A DNA stretch of 64,000 nt from Chryseobacterium artocarpi (GCF_001684975.1 NZ_MAYH01000050.1:62001-126000); one strand, 5' to 3'. Shown: positions 1 to 8,400, counted from the first letter of the stretch. The notes: generated by a model from the letters alone, not told the origin. Numbers and translations are program-made.

Positions 1-753
1 GTTATCTCGGGAGGTAATAAAGGAATGTTATTTCCTAACCTGAATATTACAGATCTTAACAACACTACTTCTCCGGTGGCTTCTCCCGCTAATGCTCTTA
101 TTGGATATAATGGAGGAACAAATAGTAATAATAAAGCTTTGCATATTTTTAATGGAACAAACAATCAGTGGCAAAGTACTATTGATGCTGAGAATACACC
201 TAAAGTCGCTTACCTTGATTTTACAGGGAGCTTATCTGCATTGGATAATGCCAGTGCTGGTGCTAATACACAATTGCTGGTAAACCCTCCTACTATTTCA
301 GGGGTGTCAAACATCAATGGTTTTAAAGTTGTTCAAAATCCAAGCACCGGAGGCTATTCTCTGGTTCTTCCACAGGGAAATTATTTGGTAGAAGTGAACC
401 TTAATTTAAATTCTCCTCAGGAAAGCCCATCAGGACAAGGCGGAACGGCTCCTCTTTCAGGCAGCACCTATTATTTGATGGGGTATTTTATAGATTTCAC
501 AAACGATGTGTATAACAATACGAGTAATACATTTATATCGGGAGCTAATACAAGAAAAGAGGTTCCAATTGTTTCTAAGGTAAGCACGAATCATTTAGCA
601 ACATGGTCATACTATTATAGTGTTCCAGTAAATGCTAATGCCAATATCATCGGAGGATTAAGATTGCGACTGGGAAGAATGCAGAACAGTACGTTTTATG
701 ATCTGGTGAATGTAATCCCTACAGGATCTTATATCAAAATATCTCAACTCTAA
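1..753 (+). CDS. Secreted tandem-paralogue protein, 5' end outside window
   Basis: The reading frame is open from base 1, and the stretch NKGMLFPNLNI near the window edge lines up with NKGVLLPRVDI and NKGVLLPQYDL in the next two genes. The first ATG at 25 is therefore internal, and the true start with its signal peptide lies upstream of the window. The visible part has the short conserved motif followed by a Thr/Ser/Asn-rich region of about 200 residues that I read as a beta-rich extracellular domain. It ends 11 bp before the next paralogue, so the three genes are probably one operon. The family is common in Flavobacteriia as secreted proteins of unknown function; no catalytic motif is visible. 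Confidence 0.75.
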   Translation, partial: VISGGNKGMLFPNLNITDLNNTTSPVASPANALIGYNGGTNSNNKALHIFNGTNNQWQSTIDAENTPKVAYLDFTGSLSALDNASAGANTQLLVNPPTISGVSNINGFKVVQNPSTGGYSLVLPQGNYLVEVNLNLNSPQESPSGQGGTAPLSGSTYYLMGYFIDFTNDVYNNTSNTFISGANTRKEVPIVSKVSTNHLATWSYYYSVPVNANANIIGGLRLRLGRMQNSTFYDLVNVIPTGSYIKISQL

Positions 754-764
754 AAAAACAACAC

Positions 765-1586
765 ATGAAAAGAAGTTATATTCTGCTATTATTAATCATA
801 GCACATACAGTATATGCTCAAGTAGGAATTGGGAAAACATCTATTAATCCTTCTGCTGTGCTGGAAGTATCAGAATCTACAAATAAAGGAGTTCTTCTTC
901 CAAGAGTTGACATTGTAGATATATTAAGCAATACCAGCCCTATAATTGCTCCTGCGCAAGGTCTTATTGTTTATAATAAAGGAAACTCAATCAGCCCGGG
1001 GCTTTATATCTGGAAAAACAACAGATGGACGCAGATGGCGGATACTTATAATCTTGTAAGTTATATGATGCTCCAGCGTTCGACAGATTATCCAATACTT
1101 GGAGGACTTATCAATGGTACTTTTAAAAACTTAACGGATGCCTCTTTTACAGTTGTATCCAATGATATTGGTGCTTCTTATAGTACGTCATCGGGAGCCA
1201 TTACACTTCCCGGAAACAGTGGTTATCTGGTAAATCTATGTCTTAATATAAAAACCACTTTAGAAAGCAGTACAGCCGGAATTGGAGCTACTCCTGTTCA
1301 TTTGCATCAATATCTGGTGAAACTTGTAGATCCAGTTTCTGGTACTCAATATGGGAAAACAATCAGCATCAATGCACAGTCAATTGCCAGTAATAAAACC
1401 CATACTTTAAACATGAGTTTTTCTTTTGTATCTACTTCTACAACTCCTATTGCACTAGTTCCATCTATTGCTCATGACGATGGAGGTACTTATCAGATGG
1501 GATCCGGAGGTGCTACTCCAAATAATGGAGAAATCATCATTACCAATGCCAAAGTGGATATTCAGAGATCAGCCCTTAACCAATAA
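765..1586 (+). CDS. Secreted protein, second of three tandem paralogues
   Basis: A 273-residue protein with a signal peptide (basic MKR, a hydrophobic stretch, cleavage near VYA-QVG). The mature N-terminus carries the Bacteroidetes pattern QVGIG...SAVLEV...NKGVLLPRVDI...GLIVYNKG followed by a short LYIWKNNRW motif. The remaining ~170 residues are Ser/Thr/Gly-rich without recognisable catalytic residues. The gene lies 11 bp downstream of the first paralogue and 10 bp upstream of the third, consistent with one transcript. It may be an outer-surface or envelope structural protein; the function is unknown. Confidence 0.8.
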   Translation: MKRSYILLLLIIAHTVYAQVGIGKTSINPSAVLEVSESTNKGVLLPRVDIVDILSNTSPIIAPAQGLIVYNKGNSISPGLYIWKNNRWTQMADTYNLVSYMMLQRSTDYPILGGLINGTFKNLTDASFTVVSNDIGASYSTSSGAITLPGNSGYLVNLCLNIKTTLESSTAGIGATPVHLHQYLVKLVDPVSGTQYGKTISINAQSIASNKTHTLNMSFSFVSTSTTPIALVPSIAHDDGGTYQMGSGGATPNNGEIIITNAKVDIQRSALNQ

Positions 1587-1596
1587 TTATTACACA

Positions 1597-2373
1597 ATGA
1601 AAAACTATATATATATTGTTTGTATGTCTCTCATTTTGATTGGCATCCACATTAATGCTCAAGTTGGTATTAATACAAATTCTCCCAATATAAGTAGTGT
1701 ATTAGACATTAATTCCTCTAATAAAGGAGTACTCTTACCACAATATGATCTTATCTCTCTCAACAGTACATCATCTCCTATTGCGAACCCTACGGATGGT
1801 TTGATGATTTATAATAAAGGAGGGGTATCTACTTTTCCTAAAGGTTATTACATCTGGGTTCGTGATCAGTGGCAGCGTATTATCATTTCCGGAGCTGAGC
1901 CTCAGGCGATGTCATTAATTATTAATTCCGGGGTTTTGATTCCTACCGGAAGTACTAATAATACCCTGACAAATTTTACCGTAGCAGCTAACAAGATCAC
2001 GGGAGCTTCACTGGGAAGCGATACATCTACGATTACGCTGCCAGCGGGTACTTATATCCTTCGTTATTCTGTAGACTCCAGCAATGCAAATAACAATAAC
2101 GGAACGGCAAATACTCAATATCTTTCCCAGAATTTCACATGTACACGTTCTTATATGATTAATGCTGTTGGAGGTGCAAATCTTACAGAAACAAATAGAA
2201 TGTGCCAGTTATCAAGTTCTTTTACTTTCTTTCAGGGCAGTTATTTTTTAAAATTAACAGCTCCTACTACCATCAGACAAAAATTTGAGTTCGATACAGG
2301 AAATGGATTTACAGCCAGTAACCTGAATGTAAGGTCTTCACTGGCTCTGGTTATCACTAAAATGAGCCAATAA
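1597..2373 (+). CDS. Secreted protein, third of three tandem paralogues
   Basis: I place the start at ATG 1597 (MKNYIYIV, signal peptide, predicted cleavage before QVGINTN) rather than at an upstream ATG that would overlap the previous gene. The 258-residue product repeats the arrangement QVGI...SVLDINSSNKGVLLPQ...PTDGLMIYNKGG...YYIWVRDQW seen in its two neighbours, followed by a beta-type Ser/Thr/Asn-rich region. Two hairpins follow the stop. The function is unknown; tandem duplication followed by divergence of the C-terminal part is the simplest explanation for the three genes. Confidence 0.8.
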   Translation: MKNYIYIVCMSLILIGIHINAQVGINTNSPNISSVLDINSSNKGVLLPQYDLISLNSTSSPIANPTDGLMIYNKGGVSTFPKGYYIWVRDQWQRIIISGAEPQAMSLIINSGVLIPTGSTNNTLTNFTVAANKITGASLGSDTSTITLPAGTYILRYSVDSSNANNNNGTANTQYLSQNFTCTRSYMINAVGGANLTETNRMCQLSSSFTFFQGSYFLKLTAPTTIRQKFEFDTGNGFTASNLNVRSSLALVITKMSQ

Positions 2374-2377
2374 AAAA

Positions 2378-2400
2378 GCTTAAGTAGAAAATACTTAAGC
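2378..2400. terminator. Hairpin after the paralogue operon
   Basis: A 9-bp perfect inverted repeat, GCTTAAGTA with TACTTAAGC and a GAAAA loop, starts 4 bases after the stop of the third paralogue. It has no strong T run of its own; the next hairpin supplies one. Confidence 0.55.
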
Positions 2401-2415
2401 TCTAGATATGATTTA

Positions 2416-2450
2416 AATAAGGTTTCTTATCCAGGAACCTTATTTTTTTA
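2416..2450. terminator. Bidirectional terminator between convergent genes
   Basis: The stem AATAAGGTTTC/GGAACCTTATT (one G-T pair) is followed by T7 on the plus strand and by an A/T-rich flank on the minus strand. It sits between the plus-strand paralogues and the minus-strand gpsA, whose stop is at 2452. Confidence 0.75.
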
Positions 2451-2451
2451 T

Positions 2452-3492
2452 TTAATTCAATTTTACCGTTAGCTTCTTAAATTGTTTTTCAGCATTTTTA
2501 CCTTCATAAAGAATTGCATATACAGTATCAATAATAGGCAATTTTAGATTTTTCTGCTTTGAAGTCTTGTAAATAGATTGTGCAGCATAATACCCTTCTG
2601 CCACCATGTTCATAGACTGGATTGCAGATTTTACGGTATATCCTTTTCCGATAAGATTTCCAAGGTTTCTGTTTCTTGAGAAAAGAGAATATGCAGTTAC
2701 CAGAAGATCTCCCAGATATGCACTTTCATTTACATCTCTTGGTGCTTCGTAGATTGCTTCCAGGAAAATTTCCATTTCACGGATTGCATTGGAAACAAAA
2801 ACTGCCGTAAAGTTGTCTCCATATCCTAATCCACTTGCGATTCCGGCACCAATGGCAAAGATATTTTTAAGAATGGCACTGTATTCATTCCCCAAAATGT
2901 CCTTACTGGTTTGTACTTTGATAAAATCTGAACTAAAAACTCCTTCCAGTTTTTCTGCTGTTTCATCTTCTACTGTTGCAATGGTAAGGTATGAAAGTCT
3001 CTCCATAGCCACTTCTTCAGCATGACAAGGTCCAGCGATAACAGCCTGATTCCTGAAACCAATTTTAAATTCATCACGCAGGTAATGTGCTACTACATCA
3101 TTTACCTTAGGAATGATTCCTTTAATTGCAGAAACGAAGATTTTATTGGAATAATCACAAGTCATCTTCTCCAATGTATCAGACAGATAAATGGACGGAG
3201 TTGCCAAAACGATAACGTCACAGGCAGAAACCAGTTCATTGACATCAGTAGTCAGTTTTAAACTCTTCAGGTTGAAGTGAGCAGCAGTAAGATAAGTAGG
3301 ATTATGACCACGAAGTTCAATGGCACCTTTTACAAACTCACTTCTTACACACCAGTGTACTACTTTACAGTTTTCAACAAGCATTTTTACGATAGCAGTT
3401 GCAAAACTTCCGCTTCCTACTACTCCTACAGAAACATCCTTTTTAGTCTTTTTTGGATTCGAAGATTCTGAAATAATTTTCTTTTTAGCCAT
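2452..3492 (-). CDS. gpsA: NAD(P)+-dependent glycerol-3-phosphate dehydrogenase
   Basis: Reduces dihydroxyacetone phosphate to sn-glycerol-3-phosphate for phospholipid synthesis in the cytoplasm. The Rossmann motif GSGSFATAI follows a Lys-rich N-terminus. Also present are VSAIKG, GPCHAEEVA (the Bacteroidetes version of the GPSHA motif), GNEYSAILKNIFAIGAGI with the catalytic Lys/Asn region, and GDLLVTAYSLFSRNRNLG. At 346 residues the length is normal. I start at the ATG at 3492 (MAKKKII) because the 11 residues possible upstream are hydrophobic and untypical of this family. The gene is convergent with the secreted-protein operon and stands alone. Confidence 0.95.
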   Translation of the reverse strand: MAKKKIISESSNPKKTKKDVSVGVVGSGSFATAIVKMLVENCKVVHWCVRSEFVKGAIELRGHNPTYLTAAHFNLKSLKLTTDVNELVSACDVIVLATPSIYLSDTLEKMTCDYSNKIFVSAIKGIIPKVNDVVAHYLRDEFKIGFRNQAVIAGPCHAEEVAMERLSYLTIATVEDETAEKLEGVFSSDFIKVQTSKDILGNEYSAILKNIFAIGAGIASGLGYGDNFTAVFVSNAIREMEIFLEAIYEAPRDVNESAYLGDLLVTAYSLFSRNRNLGNLIGKGYTVKSAIQSMNMVAEGYYAAQSIYKTSKQKNLKLPIIDTVYAILYEGKNAEKQFKKLTVKLN

Positions 3493-3718
3493 AATTGGAA
3501 TGTGAACTGCAAATATATTAAACATAGATTTAACAGAATACTTTAAGGCATGATAAAAACCATTTTCTGAAAAAAATAATGCTTCAACGCAATTAAATAT
3601 ACAATTCCACGTTAGATACAGAAAAAACTGAATTTTAAATAAAGATAACTATCAAAACTTATTTTTAATTAAATTTGCAGTCTTAAAAAAACCGTTTTAA
3701 TATTCTAAGAGAGGAAAT

Positions 3719-4738
3719 ATGAAAAAATTTCTAAACAGCAAGAAGAACGTAAACATTCTCCTGGGAGGGCTTTTATTAGTAGTTTTTGCACAAGGTATCT
3801 TTATTGCCAAGCTCTTTTCAGAAAAGGATGACAAGACCTATGCAGTAAACCTTGTAAAAATAAACACTGAAAAAGACAGTGTAGATTATCTGAAAATGAA
3901 AACAGATCTTACTTTGGTAGATCAGACTGTTACTCAACTGAACTCTTTCCTGAAGTCCAAAGACATTTCTAATGAAAAGCTAATGATGCTTGATCAGGAC
4001 AGTATTGCCAATTCTATTTATTTATCTAAACAAGCTAACCGATACAGCCAGTATCTGATGGATTTACAGAAAAAACTGATGCAGGTTCCATTGGGAATGC
4101 CTACAGACGGTTATATCTCATCTAATTTCGGAATCCGAAAAAATCCTATCCCGTTCAAAACAGTTTTTGCTTCGGTAAAAACAAGCTCTGCACCCGAAAC
4201 AAAAGTTGTAGCAGCTTCTCCAAAACCAGAAGTAAAAGCTGAGCCGGTGGAGAAAATAGTTGAATTAACTGACAGCTACGGAAATAAAAGAGAAGTAAAA
4301 GTAATGGTAACTCCTAAAGCTACTCCAGTTGCGGCTGCTCCGGCTGCTTCAACATCTACAAAAGCTGTTGCTACATCCTCTAAAGCAACTGTTGAAAGAA
4401 ATAATCCACCTGCGGAAGCTGACCAGATGCAATTCCATAAAGGATTGGATATTGCAGTTGCTTTTGGGTCTGATGTAAGAGCTGCAGCGGCTGGAACCGT
4501 TATTTTCTCAGGACAAAAAGGAGGATATGGAAACTGCGTGATTGTTTCCCATGGAAATGGTCTTGCCACTCTTTACGGACATTTATCTCAGCTTGTTTCC
4601 AAAGTAAATGAGAAAGTGAAAGTAGGTCAGGTGATTGCCAAGTCAGGGAACTCTGGACGTTCTACAGGTCCTCACCTTCATTATGAAGTACACAAAAACA
4701 ATACTCCGGTAAATCCGAGGTTGTTTATGAATCTATAA
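3719..4738 (+). CDS. M23-family metallopeptidase with split-domain insertion
   Basis: Membrane-anchored peptidoglycan hydrolase or LytM-type protein of 339 residues. One N-terminal transmembrane helix (about residues 11-31) is followed by a coiled region (about 40-125) and then the LytM domain. Zinc-site motifs are visible: FHKGLDIA near residue 240 (H and D) and GPHLHYEV at about 317-324 (HxH). Unusually, about 100 Ala/Pro/Lys/Thr-rich residues separate the opening strand SSNFGIRKNP from FHKGLD, where typical family members have only a short hairpin. A fair Shine-Dalgarno (AGAGGAAAT) precedes the ATG. A strong terminator follows. It may act in cell division or envelope remodelling. Confidence 0.9.
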   Translation: MKKFLNSKKNVNILLGGLLLVVFAQGIFIAKLFSEKDDKTYAVNLVKINTEKDSVDYLKMKTDLTLVDQTVTQLNSFLKSKDISNEKLMMLDQDSIANSIYLSKQANRYSQYLMDLQKKLMQVPLGMPTDGYISSNFGIRKNPIPFKTVFASVKTSSAPETKVVAASPKPEVKAEPVEKIVELTDSYGNKREVKVMVTPKATPVAAAPAASTSTKAVATSSKATVERNNPPAEADQMQFHKGLDIAVAFGSDVRAAAAGTVIFSGQKGGYGNCVIVSHGNGLATLYGHLSQLVSKVNEKVKVGQVIAKSGNSGRSTGPHLHYEVHKNNTPVNPRLFMNL

Positions 4739-4741
4739 AAG

Positions 4742-4769
4742 AAAGCTGTCTCAGATGAGGCAGCTTTTC
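4742..4769 (+). terminator. Intrinsic terminator of the M23 gene
   Basis: The stem AAAGCTGTCTC/GAGGCAGCTTT (one G-T pair, AGAT loop) starts 4 bases after the stop and is followed by TTTTC. Confidence 0.8.
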
Positions 4770-4949
4770 TGTTTCTCTTTAAACACAAAGAACACTAATG
4801 ATTTCACAAATATCACAAACGTGGTGATTGCGTTGATCGATCTGTGAAATTTGCGGGAGATTATTTCCACGCAAAGTTTTTATTATTCTTTCATTAATTA
4901 AATTAATCAGCAAATTGATTAGGTTAAGCTTTGAAAACATAAGACAAAA
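4770..4949. other. Intergenic stretch with remnants of dispersed repeats
   Basis: No ORF of note. It contains fragments such as CACAAA...CACAAACGTGG and CGATCTGTGAAATTTGCG, which look like decayed copies of palindromic intergenic repeats seen elsewhere in the window. I see no promoter for either flanking gene. Confidence 0.3.
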
Positions 4950-4971
4950 AACAGCTGCATTGGCAGCTGTT
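4950..4971. terminator. Bidirectional terminator
   Basis: A perfect 9-bp stem AACAGCTGC/GCAGCTGTT with an ATTG loop is flanked by A6 and T8, so it can work in both directions. It ends 4 bases from the stop of the minus-strand hydrolase gene. Confidence 0.85.
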
Positions 4972-4975
4972 TTTT

Positions 4976-6148
4976 TTATTTTAAAATCTTAAGAGTTCCT
5001 TTCGGGTGAGTGAATGTACCATCTTTTCCTACAATATTAGAATAGACTATATTTTTATTGTAATCCTGAATGTGTGTTACATTGAAACCTAAATGAGGTT
5101 CATGCCAATATACCATAAAAACATTTTTTGCAACTTCTACAACTGTATATTCTACCGTATCAGTACTGCCTTTTGAACTTCCGGCAGTTCCTGTAAAGGT
5201 CATCGTTTTGTTATCCTTAAAATCCAGAAGAAATTTTACAGCTCCAAAATCTACTTCCACTTTCTGTCCGATAGCCGGATAAGGTGATTTTAAATCCCAA
5301 GCCATTTCACCAAGAAAAACTTTTACACCCATTTCCAATTCATCTTTTCCTGGAAGATTTGGATATTTTTTCACCATAAAGTCTACAATTGTAGGGGTAG
5401 TTTTATTCTCTGTAACTGCTTTTTTATAGTTTTCCAGATACCCTTTCACAAAATCAAGAGACGTTGGTGATAAAGATAATTTGGCAAAATGTGAAGCAAC
5501 TACCTGTTCAGGCTTTAGAGACTTCATTGCATCTATTTGTCCTATCCATTGATCAATAGCCTTTACATTCTGTGTATCTGCCATCCAAAGATGTGAATCT
5601 ATAGAAACAGAAATCCCTCCTGCAATGGTTCTGATAGATGGAATCCAAAGAAAACTATGAGCAGGGTCTTCAGGATTTTGTTTAATCTCAATTTTATTCC
5701 CTTCCAGATCAGGAACAGATGTTACTGCTTCCGGAACAAAGATTTCTGAAGGAGCATCAGTTTTCAATTGTGGTGCCCATACCGCCAGTTTATCATCTTT
5801 TGACGCGGAAATAAGATAAGCTGTCTGTGCTGTAGAAATAATTTTTACGTTTGGAAATGCTTTCTTAATCACATCCAGCCCAAAATAAAAATCAGGATCG
5901 CTGTGAGATATAAAAACAGTCTTTAAATTCTTTCCGGTTGATTTGATTTCTTTTACCAATTGTTCTGCATACTGCTTTTGAAACTGAGCATCAATAAGCA
6001 TTGCGTCTTTATCACCATAAATAATGGTAGAAGTAATTGGAAAAATAGCCTTGGTTCCGGGATTATACACTTTTACTTTCAGATTTCCGGCAAATATGCT
6101 TATGAAACCCAAGATAGTAATCAAGGATAATAATTTTCTTTTTAACAT
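4976..6148 (-). CDS. Exported MBL-fold hydrolase with MoaF-like C-terminus
   Basis: A 390-residue protein with an N-terminal signal peptide (cleavage near FAG-NLK). The first ~260 residues are a metallo-beta-lactamase fold: TSTIIYGDKDAMLIDAQF, then SHSDPDFYFGL in place of the usual HxHxDH, and ASHFAKLS. The replaced first-motif histidines make normal two-zinc chemistry uncertain. The last ~100 residues (GQKVEVDFG...DTVEYTVVEVAKNVFMVYWHEP) resemble the lipocalin-like MoaF fold. It follows the NAD(P)-binding gene by 19 bp, so it is probably in the same Rrf2-controlled operon. The substrate is unknown. Confidence 0.75.
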   Translation of the reverse strand: MLKRKLLSLITILGFISIFAGNLKVKVYNPGTKAIFPITSTIIYGDKDAMLIDAQFQKQYAEQLVKEIKSTGKNLKTVFISHSDPDFYFGLDVIKKAFPNVKIISTAQTAYLISASKDDKLAVWAPQLKTDAPSEIFVPEAVTSVPDLEGNKIEIKQNPEDPAHSFLWIPSIRTIAGGISVSIDSHLWMADTQNVKAIDQWIGQIDAMKSLKPEQVVASHFAKLSLSPTSLDFVKGYLENYKKAVTENKTTPTIVDFMVKKYPNLPGKDELEMGVKVFLGEMAWDLKSPYPAIGQKVEVDFGAVKFLLDFKDNKTMTFTGTAGSSKGSTDTVEYTVVEVAKNVFMVYWHEPHLGFNVTHIQDYNKNIVYSNIVGKDGTFTHPKGTLKILK

Positions 6149-6167
6149 TTTTGTTTTTTTAGATTAA

Positions 6168-6821
6168 TTAGTAAGCTGCTGTAAAACGTTCACGGATATG
6201 GTTATTCTGCTCCAATTCATCCACCAAAGCTACTGCTACATCTTCTACAGAAAGGCGGCTTCTTCCGTTTTCATCAAACACAGGAGTTTCTAATGAAGTT
6301 CTGTATTTCCCTGTTCTTGCTCCTACGTTTGCCTGGTTCATTTCTACTGCAGGACTGAAGAATGTCCAATCTAAAGTGTTATTTTCTTTGATCTTGTTTA
6401 AATAATCTCTTGCAGCGGTTGCACCTGGTTTGTAAGCATCAGGAAAATCCGGTGTATCTACGATCTGAACATTATCCGGTGTATAAAGGCTTCCCGCCCC
6501 TCCTACTACGATCAGTCTTTTTACTCCTGATTCTTCTACAGCTTTTTCAATGTTCTCGGAACCATTCAGAAAGTCATTGTAAAGATTAGGATTTGTCCAT
6601 CCTGCATTGAAGGCACTGATTACAGCATCACTTCCTTTCAAAGCTTCTGCCAATTCTGGTACATTGTTTACATCTACGCTTTTAGCTGTTACGTTTTCTT
6701 GTGTTTTTACCTTCGACGCATCTCTTACTAATGCTTCTACTGCATATCCTCTGGCTGCTAATTCTGTTACGATGTGTGATCCTACAAATCCTGTTGCACC
6801 GATTACTGATACTTTTTTCAT
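6168..6821 (-). CDS. NAD(P)-binding NmrA/YwnB-like oxidoreductase
   Basis: A 217-residue atypical short-chain dehydrogenase. The N-terminal GATGFVGSH is the dinucleotide-binding loop; VGGAGSLYT and WTFFSPAVEMNQA fit the NmrA-like/YwnB group, which lacks the classical YxxxK pair. It is cytoplasmic, with no signal peptide. In other bacteria members are paired with an Rrf2 regulator, as here (the regulator gene is just upstream on the same strand). A 19-bp dyad 22 bp upstream of the start matches one in front of the regulator gene, so I infer repression by that protein. The physiological substrate is unknown; a role in redox or electrophile stress is plausible. Confidence 0.85.
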   Translation of the reverse strand: MKKVSVIGATGFVGSHIVTELAARGYAVEALVRDASKVKTQENVTAKSVDVNNVPELAEALKGSDAVISAFNAGWTNPNLYNDFLNGSENIEKAVEESGVKRLIVVGGAGSLYTPDNVQIVDTPDFPDAYKPGATAARDYLNKIKENNTLDWTFFSPAVEMNQANVGARTGKYRTSLETPVFDENGRSRLSVEDVAVALVDELEQNNHIRERFTAAY

Positions 6822-6843
6822 AATATTTTTTATTTTAATTAAT

Positions 6844-6862
6844 TGTAATAAATTTTGTTACA
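6844..6862 (-). promoter_or_regulatory. Putative Rrf2 operator upstream of the oxidoreductase
   Basis: Read on the minus strand this is TGTAACAAAATTTATTACA, a 6-7-6 imperfect dyad. It differs at only one position from the plus-strand sequence at 7326-7344 in front of the Rrf2 gene. No consensus -7 box was found between it and the start codon. Confidence 0.65.
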
Positions 6863-6880
6863 TTTGTAGTTAAAAAAATT

Positions 6881-7291
6881 TTATTCGAACTGATCTGCGA
6901 ATTCCTGCAAAGATTTATCTCCTAAAAAATTAATAACCAACTGATCTGTTTCTTCAAATAATGTATTTAAATGAACATTGATTTCTTTCCCAACGCTACA
7001 AGCCGGATTAGGATTTTGATTTTTCTTTCCTAAAACTTCTGTATTTTTTACAGCTTTATAAATTTCTGAAATTGTAATTGAATCAGCTTCTTTTGCAAGC
7101 TGGCTTCCACCTTCTTTCCCTTGTCTGCTTATAATCAAACCGGCTTCTCTTAATACGCTGATTTCTTTCCTTACAATCACAGGATTTACATTGATACTAC
7201 CAGCAACCCAATCAGAGGTGAGCCACTCCTGAGGGCTTTTTGCCAATAAGGTCATTATATGTACTGCCGTAGCAAATCTTGTATTGTTCAT
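6881..7291 (-). CDS. Rrf2-family transcriptional regulator (YwnA-like)
   Basis: A 136-residue winged-helix protein: NNTRFATAVHIMTLLAKS, recognition region VNPVIVRKEISVLREAGLI and wing GKEGGSQLAK are typical of Rrf2. Only one Cys is seen in the sensor region (NPACSVG), so an Fe-S cluster of the IscR/NsrR type is unlikely and a thiol switch is more plausible. I start at ATG 7291 because a -7 box TATCTTTG and an operator lie inside the possible N-terminal extension. It probably represses itself and the downstream oxidoreductase-hydrolase pair. Confidence 0.85.
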   Translation of the reverse strand: MNNTRFATAVHIMTLLAKSPQEWLTSDWVAGSINVNPVIVRKEISVLREAGLIISRQGKEGGSQLAKEADSITISEIYKAVKNTEVLGKKNQNPNPACSVGKEINVHLNTLFEETDQLVINFLGDKSLQEFADQFE

Positions 7292-7304
7292 TGTAATTAC
7301 ATTG

Positions 7305-7312
7305 CAAAGATA
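7305..7312 (-). promoter_or_regulatory. -7 promoter element of the Rrf2 gene
   Basis: TATCTTTG on the minus strand matches the Bacteroidetes -7 consensus TAnnTTTG and lies 13 bp from the ATG. A perfect palindrome TGTAATTACA (7292-7301) sits between it and the start codon. Confidence 0.7.
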
Positions 7313-7325
7313 GACAAATTTTAAT

Positions 7326-7344
7326 TGTAACAAAATATATTACA
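7326..7344 (-). promoter_or_regulatory. Putative Rrf2 auto-operator
   Basis: The plus strand reads TGTAACAAAATATATTACA, a 6-7-6 dyad upstream of the Rrf2 -7 box that overlaps the expected -33 region. It is nearly identical to the site at 6844-6862. Confidence 0.65.
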
Positions 7345-7356
7345 GTTAAAATTTTC

Positions 7357-8307
7357 TTAAAGGATTAATTTATCCAGATCCAGAAGTAAATAATTGATGT
7401 TTTGATTGATCGTTCTTGTTGCAGACTGCATCTGATTAAGCATTGCTGCACGGTTATGGAGATCATCTGCTCTGTAAAACCCACCGTCACTGAAAATTAC
7501 AGACTGATCTGCGGCTCCTTTATCGTCATCGAATTGATAGTGAAGCCACCTTTCCTTCATATTTCCGATAATAGAGCGCTCTTCCCTATTGGAAAACTTT
7601 TTCTCGGTATACATATACCAAATGAAGGGTGGAAAGTTTGGAGACTCCAGTTTCTCTCTCCAGATATCTCTTAAAAGATTTCGCTGATGAATAAACTCCA
7701 CTTTTTTTCCTTTGGGGTTAAGTGTTGCCAGACCAAATCCTGCTCCAAGAACCCCTCCTCCGATATCGATAGCATTACTCCAGCCTTCATCTTTTACAAT
7801 TCCTCCTGCAATGGAAGCCGCTGCTCCTGCAATGATTGAATATAGAATAAGTTTATTATTTCTGGAAGAATTCAGGTTATCAACATAGTTTCCTATCTGT
7901 GCCACTCTTTCTCCTTCACAATCAAATTCAGCAGCCACGGCATCCAATTCTGTGAGCGCAATGGTAATTTTGCTGTTGATTTTGGTTTTCAACTGTAAAA
8001 CCTTCACCTGTGATGCTAGTGAAGAATCTTTTTTAAGATCAATGATCTCGTGAACCTCATCCAAATTATCCAGTGCGTTAAGGATTAAAATACTCTGATC
8101 AGAAAACATTTCTTTCAGCTCTTTATTGGCAGCAAGAATAGAATCTGAATTATAGGAAGGAACTTTATTACTGTAATTATACTTGAAAGGAGCCTTACAA
8201 TAGCTGTCTTTCAAAGTAAGTATATTCTGCTGAATCACCTGATTCTTTTTAGAAACACAGGAAGTAAGCAGACTGAAAACGATAAAAAGGTAAAAGAGCT
8301 TTTTCAT
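7357..8307 (-). CDS. Lipoprotein of unknown function
   Basis: A 316-residue protein with a lipoprotein signal peptide (MKKLFYLFIVFSLLTSC, lipobox LTSC). The middle has a helical region (about 55-140) and a Gly/Ala-rich hydrophobic segment around residues 155-195 (IIAGAAASIAGGIV, GGGVLGAGFGLA), like the membrane-inserting glycine-zipper segments of some lipoproteins. No enzymatic motif was found. It lies upstream of the Rrf2 gene on the same strand but is separated from it by the operator region. I do not recognise the family. Confidence 0.7.
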   Translation of the reverse strand: MKKLFYLFIVFSLLTSCVSKKNQVIQQNILTLKDSYCKAPFKYNYSNKVPSYNSDSILAANKELKEMFSDQSILILNALDNLDEVHEIIDLKKDSSLASQVKVLQLKTKINSKITIALTELDAVAAEFDCEGERVAQIGNYVDNLNSSRNNKLILYSIIAGAAASIAGGIVKDEGWSNAIDIGGGVLGAGFGLATLNPKGKKVEFIHQRNLLRDIWREKLESPNFPPFIWYMYTEKKFSNREERSIIGNMKERWLHYQFDDDKGAADQSVIFSDGGFYRADDLHNRAAMLNQMQSATRTINQNINYLLLDLDKLIL

Positions 8308-8400
8308 TCAAACCAATTTTTAAGCAATAGCTGAATCATTTGTCAGAAATCATCAATCAGTTTCAATATAATTCATCAATACGAATATAGTACAAATAAA

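Noticed and set aside
1..2373. Phage tail-fibre genes
   Set aside because: All have Sec signal peptides where the start is visible, and no other phage gene is near.
7402..7674. 90-codon ORF opposite the lipoprotein gene
   Set aside because: It is a reverse-strand shadow of a well-supported gene, with no domain or promoter.
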